This document shows positions 35,938 to 46,221 of a DNA stretch of 64,000 nt, in pieces. Positions within the stretch are counted from its first letter, which is position 1; each line of letters opens with the position of its first letter. The stretch comes from Nyssa sinensis (lineage: Eukaryota; Streptophyta; Magnoliopsida; Cornales; Nyssaceae): contig CM018048.1 of assembly GCA_008638375.1 (NCBI GenBank), forward strand, positions 1,823,142 to 1,887,141, given 5' to 3'. The notes below the pieces were generated by a model. That model was not told the DNA's origin. It saw only the letters and a list, made by a program, of their open reading frames with translations, and made no database searches. The position numbers and the translations under genes are program-made.

Positions 35938-38900
35938 AGTATGCGGTGTTGATGGTGATGGTGGAGGTTCGTTAGTGGTGGACGTGTTGATGCACAATGG
36001 TGGTTTGGTTCACTGGTGGCAAGTCACGGAGGTAATTGACTGTGGGTTTTTGGGAGGGGGGGTGATGTCGAAGAGCCTGTAATGGAGCAAGTCACCAATG
36101 ACCACAAGTGACGACGATGGTAACGGAAGCTCCATCTTTCCTTCACCGTTCTCTGTTCTTTACTCAATTAATACCTCGTTGGGTGGTAATTGATAAGTGG
36201 GCAGCAGCTAGTGTTTCTATATAGGCAATGTCTTATATAATTTTTAAAGGAAATGCCAACATAAATTTGTCTTCTTGTGCAAGAGTTAACAAAAATGTAT
36301 AATTTTTTTTTCTATTTTAAAATAAAAATAAATGAATTATTTTAACTGTATTGTTGCCTGGGCTGGACCTGAAGTAATAACTCAAGCCTGGTCTGTAAAA
36401 TAATCAGGGCTTAAAAAATGGCCTTGCACATCCCTATGGGCCTATGCATCATACCCAATCCTTTGATTGGCAGGGCTAGGTATTTTGGGCCAGGTGGGCC
36501 ATCAGGCTGTTGGCTGCCCCTACCTATGATCTTTAGCTAAAGCCCAGTCCCAAGCTGATATGCTTGTTTGTGGAAATTGTTTTATATGTATACATAATAG
36601 TCGTCTACGTATTGTCTTTGATTCTGGTTGTTAGGTTTACTAAAAGCCTTAGAATGGGTTCCTTTCAACTTCAGTTGGGTTTTCACTTTGCTCGAATTTA
36701 CCCCATGCTAAAAGACCACCAAAAAGTTGCATCAAGTCAATTGGAATCGGTTAGCAAAGTTGCATTATTGTAAGAGTTACTATATATTTCACACTGCTTT
36801 GCTATTTCCTTGGTGTGATTGGAGTTCATTGGTCACAACATCACGTAAAATTTGTCAATGCATTCTACTTTGCTAGCTCTAATTCTGTGGACAGCATCTT
36901 CAGACTAGTGTTGTAGTCTTTATAATTGTGGACCTGTGCTACCAGCCATTGCTGTTTTAGGTTTGAATCTCTTCACTTATGTGGGTCTGAATACCAACAA
37001 TTTTTAGCTTGGTTGGTATCTCCTCCACCTTCCCATATGGGAGGTCAAGAGATCAAGTCCCTTAAGGGGCAAAGTGGGGTGTGCATGTGAGATTTACCTA
37101 TATAAAAAAAGACTTATGTGGGTCTGAATGGGTAAGTTGTTTGAAATACAATTAGTGTATATTTGGATAGAGGATAAGAAGCACCGACATGTTCTTGAGG
37201 CCACAGTGTTGGACCTGTCGATGTCGGGCACGTATGGGACACAGATACAATCCAGACATGCTCGGACACTTGTCCGACACATTAAAATTGAGTGTCCGAT
37301 TTTATTTTATTTTTTAAAATTTTGAACTTGCTCCGACATGGTGGGACATAGAAGAGAAGATGAATATTAGTAAAAAAAACAGTGCTGATAGAGAAGAAGA
37401 TGACTGGGAAAATTTGATTAAGGAGAGTGGATAATAACCAAATCTAAAATGGTAAAGAAAGAGAGAAGAGAAAGGAGTGCCTACCTGTGCTTCTGCGAGA
37501 TTGCACCGACCAACACTTAGGTACTCCTCCACTTCCTTTTTCTTCGTCGTCGGCGCTCTCTCTCTCTCTCTCTCTCTCTCTCACAATCTCCCGATCTCTC
37601 TTTGAGGTTGCGATTCTTCCCTCCCCTTTTTAGTTTTGACCTCACGACATCACCCCTTTTTAGTTTTGAACTACCTTGACGACGTATCATAAAATAGGTT
37701 ATTATTATTATCATTAATTTTTAATATATAATCTTAAAATTAATTCAAATAATATTAAAATTAGATTATGTGATTATATATATATATATATTATTTAACT
37801 TGTCCCCAAGGTGTCCATGTCCTATTTTTTTGAAAAATCTTGTGTCAGCGTGTCCGTGTCGTGTCATATCTATGTTCTGTGTCCGTATTTGTGCTTCTTA
37901 GGTTAGAGGAATCCTTGCATTAACTCTTTTTTTATTATTATTGATAAATACATTAACTTCTTATTTGACTATTACCTAGAAGCACAGACACTCTATTTTG
38001 ACTCACGTGTCCGTGTCGGACACCGACACTTCCCGGTCACTTGAATCATGGATGTTGGTGATTAAAAGAAGAAGTTCTTTAATTTTTATTTAATGGCTTT
38101 GTTATTTTAATTTCTTAATAATATTTTTGTGATTTGTGTGTTTTAATGCCTATTTTAATTGAAAGTAACATTAAGTTTTTATTATATGGTCATATAAAAA
38201 ATCTCAAAAATTTATATATATTCAACATGTCCGTGTCTTACTTTTTTGAGAAATAACGTGTCCGTGTCGTGTCGTAACCGTGTCCCGTGTCCGTATCTGT
38301 GCTGTATAACTAAATTTTTTGCTTGAATTGAGAAACAACTGTATTAATATTCTTATACACTACTAGAATTAGCTTCCAGTATAATACATTGAATAACATC
38401 CTTCCAGTTGCTTAAAAATTGTGGTACCTTGCATTAGCTTTTTATTTGACTATTGCTTATGTTTAGGTTTTTTGCTGTAATACACACACACACACACACA
38501 CACACACGTAGTCAAGCTCTTGTATATTTTTGAAATTAATCTCCGGACAATACTTTATACCACTGTCTTTATCATTGCATTACCAAAACCATGGTGCCTC
38601 TTCTACTATATAATGCTGTGATTGTTTTAGTCTGTTAATTTAATGTTTTGATCTTGAGAAAAAAATGTTTTAGATTGGCTGTTTAACGGTTTTCCATTTT
38701 AAGCGAAGTCTGAACATGTGCATACATGAAACTCATAATTGCAATATGGACACTTTATTCAGGAGTATATGACTTGAAACAAGATATTTGTGATGTCACA
38801 AAGCATGTAGACGATCTTTTGTTGAATGAGCTCCTTGATGGCAGCTACAAGTGTCCTGGTTTTGCCAAAGAGAAGGGAAAGAAAGCAGCAAATCTAAATG

Positions 38901-41606
38901 AAAATATTATGAACTTGGTTAAACAGGCTTGCTATATTCTTCGGCTCCAAAAGCCTACTCAGCCCCAAAATTTTGCAGAGATCAATACTAGTTACAACCA
39001 GGAAGTTTCGACATGCCCAGTGAGTTCTGTTTCTTGTATAGCAGGCCGAAGTGACAGCAATAAAGGAGGTACCTACACTACAGATCATTCATCATGTAAC
39101 AAGGTTAGTTTGAAGAGAAATCTAGATAGATGTTGTGGAGCATCTACTGATGGTATGGTGGTACATAAATTACTTTAATATAATAATCTGGCATAAATTA
39201 CTAGAATAAAAAAATTTGATACCCATTTGGGAAATTACTGAAAGGCTATCTTTCTCCATCAACTATTGACTATATCTTTTGAAAAATACTAGAACTGCTT
39301 TAACCATAGGTAGTACTGTCAAAACTCCTCTTTTAGCTCCCTGCTCTCCACATTGTGAATCCAGGTGAAATTTGAGATGTTATGTAATGTGTATGAAGTT
39401 AAAAGTGGAGTGTTAATGGAAACGTCATCCTGTGTCTTTCTCTTTATTTTAACCATTTGACCAGATTGACTGTATGCATTAGAGGTTGTCTACATGGTCC
39501 CTGACGGGTACTTCCTTTTATATGTTAATTGTAAACCTGTAATGCGATGCCACTTTATTTTGACATTCCTAAGGATCCACTGGAGGTTTATGCTTGGTTT
39601 GCTTAAGAATGCAGTGCTTGCTGTCTTTGTCAATATCGTTTTTTTTTTTTTTTTGGTAAAAGGTAAATATTGATATTGAAGACATGCAAGTAATTTTCTA
39701 CTTAGATTTGTCTTGTTTAAAAGTTTCAGGATTCTCGTAGTGACCTCAAGTCCCCTGCCAGTATGCTTGATTTCCCGTTATATCGACCTGAAGATATTTT
39801 GGAACGTCTTGCACTTCCTCAACCCAGGGATTTGGAGTCTTTGCTCCTGGATGCCGCAAAGCCTGCTTTATCTTCAAGGAATAATACCGAACCGCGTTTA
39901 GGCAAATCAGTATTTCACCGCGCTGGCTTGCCACCTTTTCCTTGGTCACATACTTCCAGCGGGCATTGTAAATCTAATACTGATGCAGTTAAATTATCCA
40001 CAAGTAGGAGCACATGCCAAGGTAGATGGGTGAAAATGGAGAGCAGTGCCACTTCTGAGGCGGGCAGCACCACCAATTTCCTTGTGGACTTTGGATCTCT
40101 TGCTTATGATCACAGTCTAGTTCCTTCAGCAGTTCTAAAGTCGGGACCTTTAGAAAATGGAAATGCCTCATCTACATCTCATAGCTTTCCTTCTTGTGAA
40201 CGGGGTTTATCATCTTCTACAACATGCTCAATAGCTTCCCAGGTTCCTCCAGGTAAAATTTATTTGACGGGTTGCTTTCTATGAGTCTTTACTGTCCCTA
40301 GAAAATTGAAAATATGCATTCTTGTGGACTTTTATTTCAACAAGGTTACGAGTTTTTACTGTCCCTAGAAAATTGAAAATATGCATTCTTTTTTCCGAGG
40401 TTACTTTCTGATTTCTTTATCTAAATCTGAAGTAGGGCTTTAACGGGGACATTCTTTTTTCTTTTTCTTAAATATGCAGAAGCTGGGGTCTCTTTGAAGT
40501 ATCAAGGAAATGGTATGATATGCAGTTTATCTTTATACTAATTACCTTGTTTTAATATTTATAACTGGAAATAATACTAGCTGGCCCTATGGACCTCTGC
40601 TTGTGCCGGCATTTATCTGTTGCAGTTTACACTTATGCTTATTGCATAGTCTTTTTTACTTTGTCTTTGCACATATTTGCATGTACCATGGAGATACTAA
40701 ATAGAATCAATTCAAAAGAGAAAAAAGGAAAGAAAGTGAACAAAATGAAGCAAGGTTGATCATAATCGTGACCCAAGTCATTCACTGGTGGCTAACTTCA
40801 AGAGATATCACATACTTCTCAGAAATAAACTGAGCGGACTTTGTTTGCTTGGAATGTTCTGCTTGATTTATATTCTAGCTAGCGGGCCGAAGATTCTATT
40901 TAGTAGTTCTAAATACAAAAACTGTGTTTCCAAATGTTTGAATAGAAGATAGGTATGTTGTGGTTAGAATTGGACTTAATTCCATCACCTGCATTGATAC
41001 ATGATCTTGTCTTGTACCTTCTAGAATTTATGGCAAGTTTGAAAATTAAAATCCATCCCGGTGCTTTATCTTTCTGCTTTTCGTTTTCTGACAGCTGAAT
41101 ATTCTCCAAGACTATTGGCCGCTGCTCAAACGCTGTATGAGATCACAACTCATTCCCTGAAGCAAGACCCACGTGGATTGATAAGGTGGCCAAAGAAACC
41201 TTCACAAAAAGCAATGAAAACTCGCAAGTTGAAATCAGATGAGAAATCTGAAGAAATATTCACTGCACCAAAAATAGTAATCAGATCAGGCAACCTGGTA
41301 AAAAATGCTAATGAGATTTTACCATCAAAAAAGCCAAGGCTCTCCCTGAACGAGAAGACTAATGATGATCTTTATCATACCAAAGTACCAGTAACTTGGT
41401 CCACTTCCAGATCAAGTAGATCTTTTCCCAGTAAATCACTCCGGGACTCGGTGTTGGAAACAAAACATTATAATTCCCACATTGTAAAGCACTCGTGTAT
41501 GCTTCCACCGCCCACAAGGGTCTGGGACAAGGCTTGCAAGAGTCAGCAGAAGCTGAGGAAATTAGTGCCAATGGAGTGGGACAGGACAGGGGGCAAGCTG
41601 GACTGA
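30683..41606 (+). CDS. Unrecognised plant protein, 7 exons, 698 aa
   Basis: Exons: 30683-30875, 31951-32289, 35362-35517, 38763-39103, 39730-40252, 40480-40512 (a 33-nt micro-exon) and 41095-41606. All introns are GT-AG, phases agree at every junction, and the join is 2,097 nt with one terminal stop. The start chosen is MDAIELPLPAAAAAAVSKLI; an in-frame ATG-free upstream extension exists but looks like leader. The product is hydrophilic, Ser/Lys-rich and soluble, without membrane segments. Basic patches such as KKSQRKTGKAARSSSGCSKR (exon 2) and KRGDKKNNK (exon 3) could direct nuclear entry. Conserved-looking blocks are LDFPLYRPEDILERLALPQP (exon 5) and YSPRLLAAAQTLYEI (exon 7). I do not recognise the family. 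The open splicing chain across 11 kb argues for a real gene. Confidence 0.8.
32561..32926. repeat. GTGTCCGTG-type inverted-end element, copy 1 (intron 2)
   Basis: It opens GAAGCACGGATATGGATATG, with several ACACGG(A/G)ACACG words, has an AT-rich centre, and closes GTGTCCGACACG and GAGTGTCCGTGCTTC, an inverted version of the opening. The central part matches 37977-38308 in reverse orientation. Confidence 0.75.
33505..33880. mobile_element. MITE with TTTCTCCAATGC ends (intron 2)
   Basis: The left end TTTCTCCAATGCATGCGCC and the inverted right end CTTCTCCAATGCTAAATG form imperfect TIRs, and ATGCCAA/TTTGGCAT words fill the interior. About 375 bp, non-coding; the superfamily is not assigned. Confidence 0.55.
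33938..34128. mobile_element. Short MITE with GTGGCGGAT(C/T)(C/T)AG ends (intron 2)
   Basis: GTGGCGGATCCAGAAAT at the left pairs with inverted CACTGGCGGATTTAG at the right, about 190 bp apart. These ends are of hAT type. The interior has CAGGGG and GGCCCCCC blocks like the element in PP1 intron 1. Confidence 0.6.
35888..35934. repeat. (GA)n microsatellite (intron 3)
   Basis: This is a pure GA tract of about 47 bases. The alternating Arg-Glu ORF and the Ser-Leu ORF on the other strand are artefacts of it. Confidence 0.95.
37175..37905. repeat. GTGTCCGTG-type inverted-end element, copy 2 (intron 3, divergent)
   Basis: It opens GAAGCACCGACATGTTC and continues with GGACACTTGTCCGACAC; it closes CGTGTCCGTGTCGTGTCAT and GTGTCCGTATTTGTGCTTC. 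The interior differs from copies 1 and 3 and holds a (TC)n tract at 37556-37581, so it is a longer or composite family member. Confidence 0.6.
37977..38308. repeat. GTGTCCGTG-type inverted-end element, copy 3 (intron 3, opposite to copy 1)
   Basis: It opens AGAAGCACAGACACTC and CACGTGTCCGTGTCGGACAC, and closes CGTGTCCGTGTCGTGTCG and GTCCGTATCTGTGCT. Its AT-rich centre is the reverse complement of the centre of 32561-32926 with scattered changes. Confidence 0.75.
38482..38507. repeat. (CA)n microsatellite
   Basis: A run of about 12 CA units in intron 3 of the 7-exon gene. Confidence 0.9.
40284..40391. repeat. 67-bp tandem duplication in intron 5
   Basis: AGTCTTTACTGTCCCTAGAA at 40284 recurs as AGTTTTTACTGTCCCTAGAA at 40351, each followed by AATTGAAAATATGCATTCTT. 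It lies just downstream of the exon 5 donor (40253). Confidence 0.9.
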
Positions 41607-42345
41607 TCAATATTGTCATGAATACAGAAGCTGCTCAATATTGTCATGAATACAGAAGCTGCTGCTTCTTTGACATTTGTTGTTCATTTATTTAATCGGT
41701 GTTGAGTTATTGTCAAAACTGGCGGGTTTGTACATATTGTGGTGCCAGTAGAATTGAGTTGTAATGTTTCATCCCAGGATGGGGAACAGGGTTTCAATGT
41801 TGTAACACTAGTTGTAAGTAGGGTGCTGAAGCACACCGGGGAATTCTTCGCCTTGCCTTGTGTAGAGTATCGAATGAGGCAATAGAAATTTATGTTCTTT
41901 CTCTTTCTATCTCTATCTCAAAATGTTTAGACGCAGATGGAATACGTTATTTTGGACACATGTCTTTTCATGGCATCTTTGTTTTTTTTCCGTTCAATAA
42001 TGTTAAATGGATCAAAGTATTTCCTGACAAGGGCACTTTTTTTTGGGGGAGGGGGGGTTGGTAATATATAGTATGCAATTGAAAAAGACCTCTGAGATTA
42101 TTGGAGAAATTGCCTTTTTATAAATCTGAGAGTTTGTATCAACTTACAGGTCAAATGATTTTCCTCTGATGTGAATTTGAAAAAAAAGAAGAGGAACAGA
42201 AAAAAAAAAAAAAAAAATTGATGTTTACCTCTCCTAAATAGGTTAAGAACCGATTAAATGTTAATGGTAGGTTTTTCCTTAAAAACCTCATTGTTGGTTT
42301 CATTTGCATATTATTTATTATTATTTAAAAAATAACGCAATGTAA
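41607..42345 (+). other. 3' flank of the 7-exon gene, with 28-bp tandem duplication
   Basis: Immediately after the TGA, the 28-base unit that starts CAATATTGTCATGAATACAG occurs at 41608-41635 and again, exactly, at 41636-41663. The remainder to 42345 is probable 3' UTR and spacer; A runs occur near 42180-42217. No other gene is seen. Confidence 0.7.
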
Positions 42346-42418
42346 GGGGATGTAGCTCAGATGGTAGAGCGCTCGCTTAGCATGCGAGAGGTACGGGGAT
42401 CGATACCCCGCATCTCCA
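42346..42418 (+). tRNA. tRNA-Ala (AGC)
   Basis: A 73-nt cloverleaf: acceptor GGGGATG with CATCTCC and discriminator A; D-arm TAGCTCAGATGGTAGAGC; anticodon arm CTCGC-TTAGCAT-GCGAG, anticodon AGC; T-arm CGGGG-ATCGATA-CCCCG. The G3:U70 pair that identifies alanine tRNA is present. There is no intron, and CCA is not encoded, as usual for nuclear tRNAs. A and B boxes are internal (TAGCTCAGATGG, GGGATCGATACCCC). A T run follows at 42431-42436. It reads as a functional gene. Confidence 0.97.
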
Positions 42419-42430
42419 CTTTGTTCTCCC

Positions 42431-42436
42431 TTTTTT
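42431..42436 (+). terminator. Pol III T-run terminator
   Basis: TTTTTT lies 12 bases after the tRNA-Ala 3' end, the normal place for RNA polymerase III termination. Confidence 0.75.
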
Positions 42437-42554
42437 CTATTTATTCTATTCGCAAAACATCTGTTAACCTACGTTTTAATTAGTAAATCCAGTCTTAATT
42501 TAGCTTCATTTACATCCACTATCTACAAAACACACACACCGCCAGGGGGAAAAA

Positions 42555-43084
42555 TTAGGAAAACATTTGATCAAGTAACAAAACAATAGCCATTGCGAAC
42601 CAATGATCGAATCCTGGCCATATGATCAAAAGAAAAACCTCTAACCCAAAAGAAACACCTTCTGCTCCGATCATGGCTTCCTTCCTCTTGATCTCTGCTA
42701 CTACCCTCCTCGACTCATCTAACACCAGGCATGATGGATGCGCATATGATCCTTCAATCATGTATGCATATCTCTTATCAGACGGCCCACCATACACGTG
42801 CGCAAGTACATTGAGATTGCGACGTTGTAAGATATTAATGTGTTTCTTCACACACCAAATCGGCTTCTTTGACGAATGCTCACCCACTTCCCCTTCATAG
42901 ACAAGCCAGGTATCTGCAAGTCTAAGCTTCTGGTAAGCAAAGATAAACAACATAAATCAACTTCAAACTCACTATCAGATTGTCAGAGATTAAGCATATA
43001 TGGATTGACGGAGGCAGAAGGTCAAGCTCTTTTTATATATGATAACTGAATAATCTTACAAGTTTATATGTGTATCTATCTATC

Positions 43085-43116
<32 letters not shown>

Positions 43117-43547
43117 CTTCAGAAAGAGAAAAAAGAATTTAAAAAAAGCCTCATCATCCTCAGTATAACAAATGCCAAAACATTTTCAAAACTTGAGCTT
43201 TCTGGAGAGGGCTAGTCTCCATGCTATTTGTTCTTCTTGTTCTTCTTTTATTTTTTTTGGGTGTATTTTGACATTATTATTTATACACCAGTACATCTCA
43301 CTATTTTCTACCATTAACAAGAAAAATGGCTTGAAACTACAAGGATCAGAAGTTCAGAACTGTGAAATGCATAAGAAGAATTGAAATGGATAGTAATTTT
43401 ACTTTACTACCCTTAAAATTGGCATATGAAACGCACGTGTTTTTACTAGTTTGGAATTTTAGTAACTTTCCATAGACCCCCACAGATTTTAGAAAGGAGT
43501 CCTAAACTTCCATCAAATAAGTATCTATATTTTTCTTTCATTACCAG

Positions 43548-43596
<49 letters not shown>

Positions 43597-44508
43597 GCAG
43601 GGGCCGATTTAAGGTGGTGGTGGTGGTGCCCCACTGAAATTTTGAAAGATGTTGAGTTTGGTTTAGTATTTTACAATTTTTAATAAGAATTTTATAGTTT
43701 TTCTCATTGGTTTTCTTTTATTAAACTTGCACCTTACAAATTTTGTTCTTTTTTTTTTTATAATTTGCCCCTAGAAATATTCAGTTCACATACTTATTAG
43801 AGCAACTCTAAGAGTGTTTTTAGGAGGAGAGTCATCTCCTCTAACTATCACTTTGGCTCCAAATTGAACACTATTTGCCATCCAAGAGAGGATGCATTTT
43901 GTATCTATTTTGCATCCAACCATGAATAATAATCAAGTGGATGTAAATATGGATCTTATAGAAGAGAAGATTCAAAAGTTAGTTGGAAGAGAGAGAGAGA
44001 AAAAGATAGATTAGTGAAAAGGGATAGAAAAATATATTAAAATATTAAATAGATAATCCTTTTAGATACAACTGTTAAAGTAATTTATAATGCATAGAGT
44101 TATTATTGTATGTATAAACACAATAACGATATCCAAATAAAATTTTTGGGTCTAAACATAGATCCCCTTCTTAGAAAACGTCTGACCCATTATTGACACA
44201 AACGATATCGATTTGTTTTAGATTATATAATATTGAATCTTCTTAGGTTAATTAATATCCTATTTTAGTTTGAGAATGTTAGTTTTTTTTTTTTTTTTTT
44301 TATCGGTAGTTTGGGAATGTTATTGAATTGCTAAATCTGATTCCATTTGTTTCATAATGATCGATGAGCTTTTTATAAGAATTAAAAAAATAATCGTTTA
44401 AATTTTTGTAAAAGTAATGTTAATATTATGTCTAATATTTTTTGTTAAGTAATAAAAAAAAATATCCAGAGGATATCCAAGGAAGACGAATTATATGTGT
44501 GAAAGTTG

Positions 44509-44545
<37 letters not shown>

Positions 44546-44959
44546 AAATAGCATGATTAAACCTTCAAGTTTTTTGGTCATTTTTAATTATTTGAGATCC
44601 ATGTAATAATTATTAAATCTTATAAATTTTACAAAATTAAAACTAATTTTATGAATAAGTTTTAGATACTAAATCACAATTCTGGCTCATATATATGTAT
44701 GCATGTCACAAATAATTATAGAGAAGCATATGATATTACCCTACGACGGCAGATAGTGAGGACGGGCTTCCCTGAGCCGTCCATAAGAACGACTTCCTCC
44801 TGGACGTCCGATGTAGTTGTCAACCCTAAATACTAAGTCACCATTGGAGTCGAACACCGTAAAGCCATTGCAACCACAAAGAAGTGATTTTCTCCAAACT
44901 GTTAGCGATGTGCATTGTGCCTTCGGCCTTGTAATCCTGCTTATGATCATAGTCTTCAT
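42555..44959 (-). CDS. LURP-one-related (LOR, DUF567) protein, 2 exons, one-base frameshift in exon 1
   Basis: Exons on minus: 44959-44740 and 42929-42555, joined by a GT-AG intron of 1,810 bp in phase 0. Exon 1 has LTVWRKSLLCGCNGFTVFDS then NGDLVFRVDNYIGRP; exon 2 has LRLADTWLVYEGE, KKPIWCVKKHINIL, VYGGPSDKRYAYMIEGSYAH, RRVVAEIKRKEA, GVSFGLEVF and GFDHWFAMAIVLLLDQMF. This is the LOR beta-barrel fold (Tubby-like); LURP1 relatives take part in defence against oomycetes, but most have no known role. After GRP the frame slips by one base at 44799-44800 (CCAGGAGGAA, apparently one G too many); beyond it EEVVLMDGSGKPVLT is open to the donor. Expected length is about 196 aa. It is either a sequencing error or a recent pseudogene. 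The closest LOR number is not assigned. Confidence 0.85.
43084..43111. repeat. (TA)n microsatellite in LOR intron
   Basis: A TA tract of about 28 bases. Further tracts in the same intron are (GT)n-(AT)n at 43552-43596 and (TA)n at 44513-44541. 43598-43800 shows a GGGGCCGATTTAAGG start with GCCCCACTGAAATTTTGAAAG, matching the edge phrase of the element in PP1 intron 1; 43800-44165 opens GAGCAACTCTAAGAG, a MITE-like end. Neither has a defined partner end. Confidence 0.7.
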
Positions 44960-45110
44960 GGATTTTTCTTGATACGGGTTTCAAGAAGAGAACCATCTCC
45001 CTCTCTTTCTCTCTCTACTATTATTTTGAACGTAAAAGATTATATTATAGGTTAATAATTAATGTTGGATCTGTCTAATATAATTAAGGTTGATTAAAGG
45101 GCGACAAAGC

Positions 45111-45125
45111 CTACGTGACACGTGC
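45111..45125 (-). promoter_or_regulatory. ABRE/G-box pair upstream of LOR gene
   Basis: Minus strand GGCACGTGTCACGTAG contains CACGTGTC (ABRE consensus ACGTGKC, core 45119-45124) and a second ACGT core at 45112-45117, about 160 bases upstream of the LOR ATG. Paired ABREs often give abscisic-acid or stress response. This is an inference from motif and position. Confidence 0.35.
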
Positions 45126-45376
45126 CTATATAGCTGGTGTTGCCTTTGGCTCGTGGGGCTGATTAATTCATAAGAAGTTTTGTGCTAATCTAAATTCTAA
45201 AAGGGTTAAGCTTACCTAACTCTCGAGATGCGTTGTCTTCTATAGGCATTTTTATATTGTTATTAATTAAGACAATCATAATTACAGGTCTGTAAGATAG
45301 GGTTAGTCCAAAAGAGTTGCTGTAATTACGTCCATCATCTAGCTGTTTGTCTCTGCACAGATAGATGTCTCTGCAT

Positions 45377-45421
45377 ACACACACACACACACACACATAT
45401 ATATAGAGAGAGAGAGAGAGA
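45377..45421. repeat. (CA)n-(TA)n-(GA)n compound microsatellite
   Basis: Three dinucleotide tracts lie in direct succession upstream of the LOR gene. A similar compound tract, (CT)n then (AT)n, lies at 46181-46220, and (TA)n at 46000-46030. Confidence 0.9.
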
Positions 45422-45547
45422 GGAAGGAGCTAAATGCACTCTAAATAGAGTATTTTTATTTTCACACACTCTTATTCATACAATATAAATTAGAATATAA
45501 AAGACAGGAACGAGGCCATCATGTCTCCGGGGGGATTGCCTGCTCTC

Positions 45548-45690
45548 AATTTTTTTTATTTGAATTTTTTTTATTTTATATAAATAATTTTAAATATAAC
45601 TCTTTAATTTAAATATTTGTTTTATTTGAATTTTTTTATGCTTTATATAAATAATTTTAAATATAACTCTTTAATTTAAGTATTTGTCTT
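45548..45690. repeat. About 70-bp tandem duplication, AT-rich
   Basis: TTATTTGAATTTTTTT starts near 45556 and again near 45624, each followed by ATATAAATAATTTTAAATAT, then AACTCTTTAATTTAA and TATTTG. Two copies. Confidence 0.85.
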
Positions 45691-45993
45691 TCCTAAGTTT
45701 AAAATCTTTCATATTTTATCTTTATTTTAATTTTAATTTGATTTCTCAACAATACTTTTATTAATTTTGTATAATTTTGTTTTTATATAACTTAAATTTT
45801 TTGAATGTTTTTTCTTCTATTGAATTTCTTTATATATTTTGTAAGTTATTTTTTATCAATAAATTTAGTTATTTATCAAAAATATTATTAATTAATATTA
45901 TTTTTTAAGTTTATAATAAAAAATTAAAAATTTGTCTCTCCTAACATAATTTTCTAACTTCATTTCTCATATAAAAAGGAGTGCATTTAACCT

Positions 45994-46038
<45 letters not shown>

Positions 46039-46178
46039 TGTGACACGTGTTAAAAAACAAGTCATGGAATGAATGGGTGACCCATAGTTCCTGTCTATGT
46101 TTCGTATCCAATATGCTATAGAATTTTGTCATCATGTCACTTCAAATTGGTTTAGCTGAATGTTGAAGATTTGTTTGC

Positions 46179-46220
<42 letters not shown>

Positions 46221-46221
46221 G

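Noticed and set aside
35777..36082. 101-codon ORF with a long Arg-Glu repeat
   Set aside because: It is the translation of a (GA)n microsatellite inside intron 3; no homology blocks around it.
39121..39178. Extension of exon 4 to a later GT at 39153
   Set aside because: It would put exon 5 out of frame with an early stop; the AAG|GTTAGT donor at 39104 gives an open phase-0 join.
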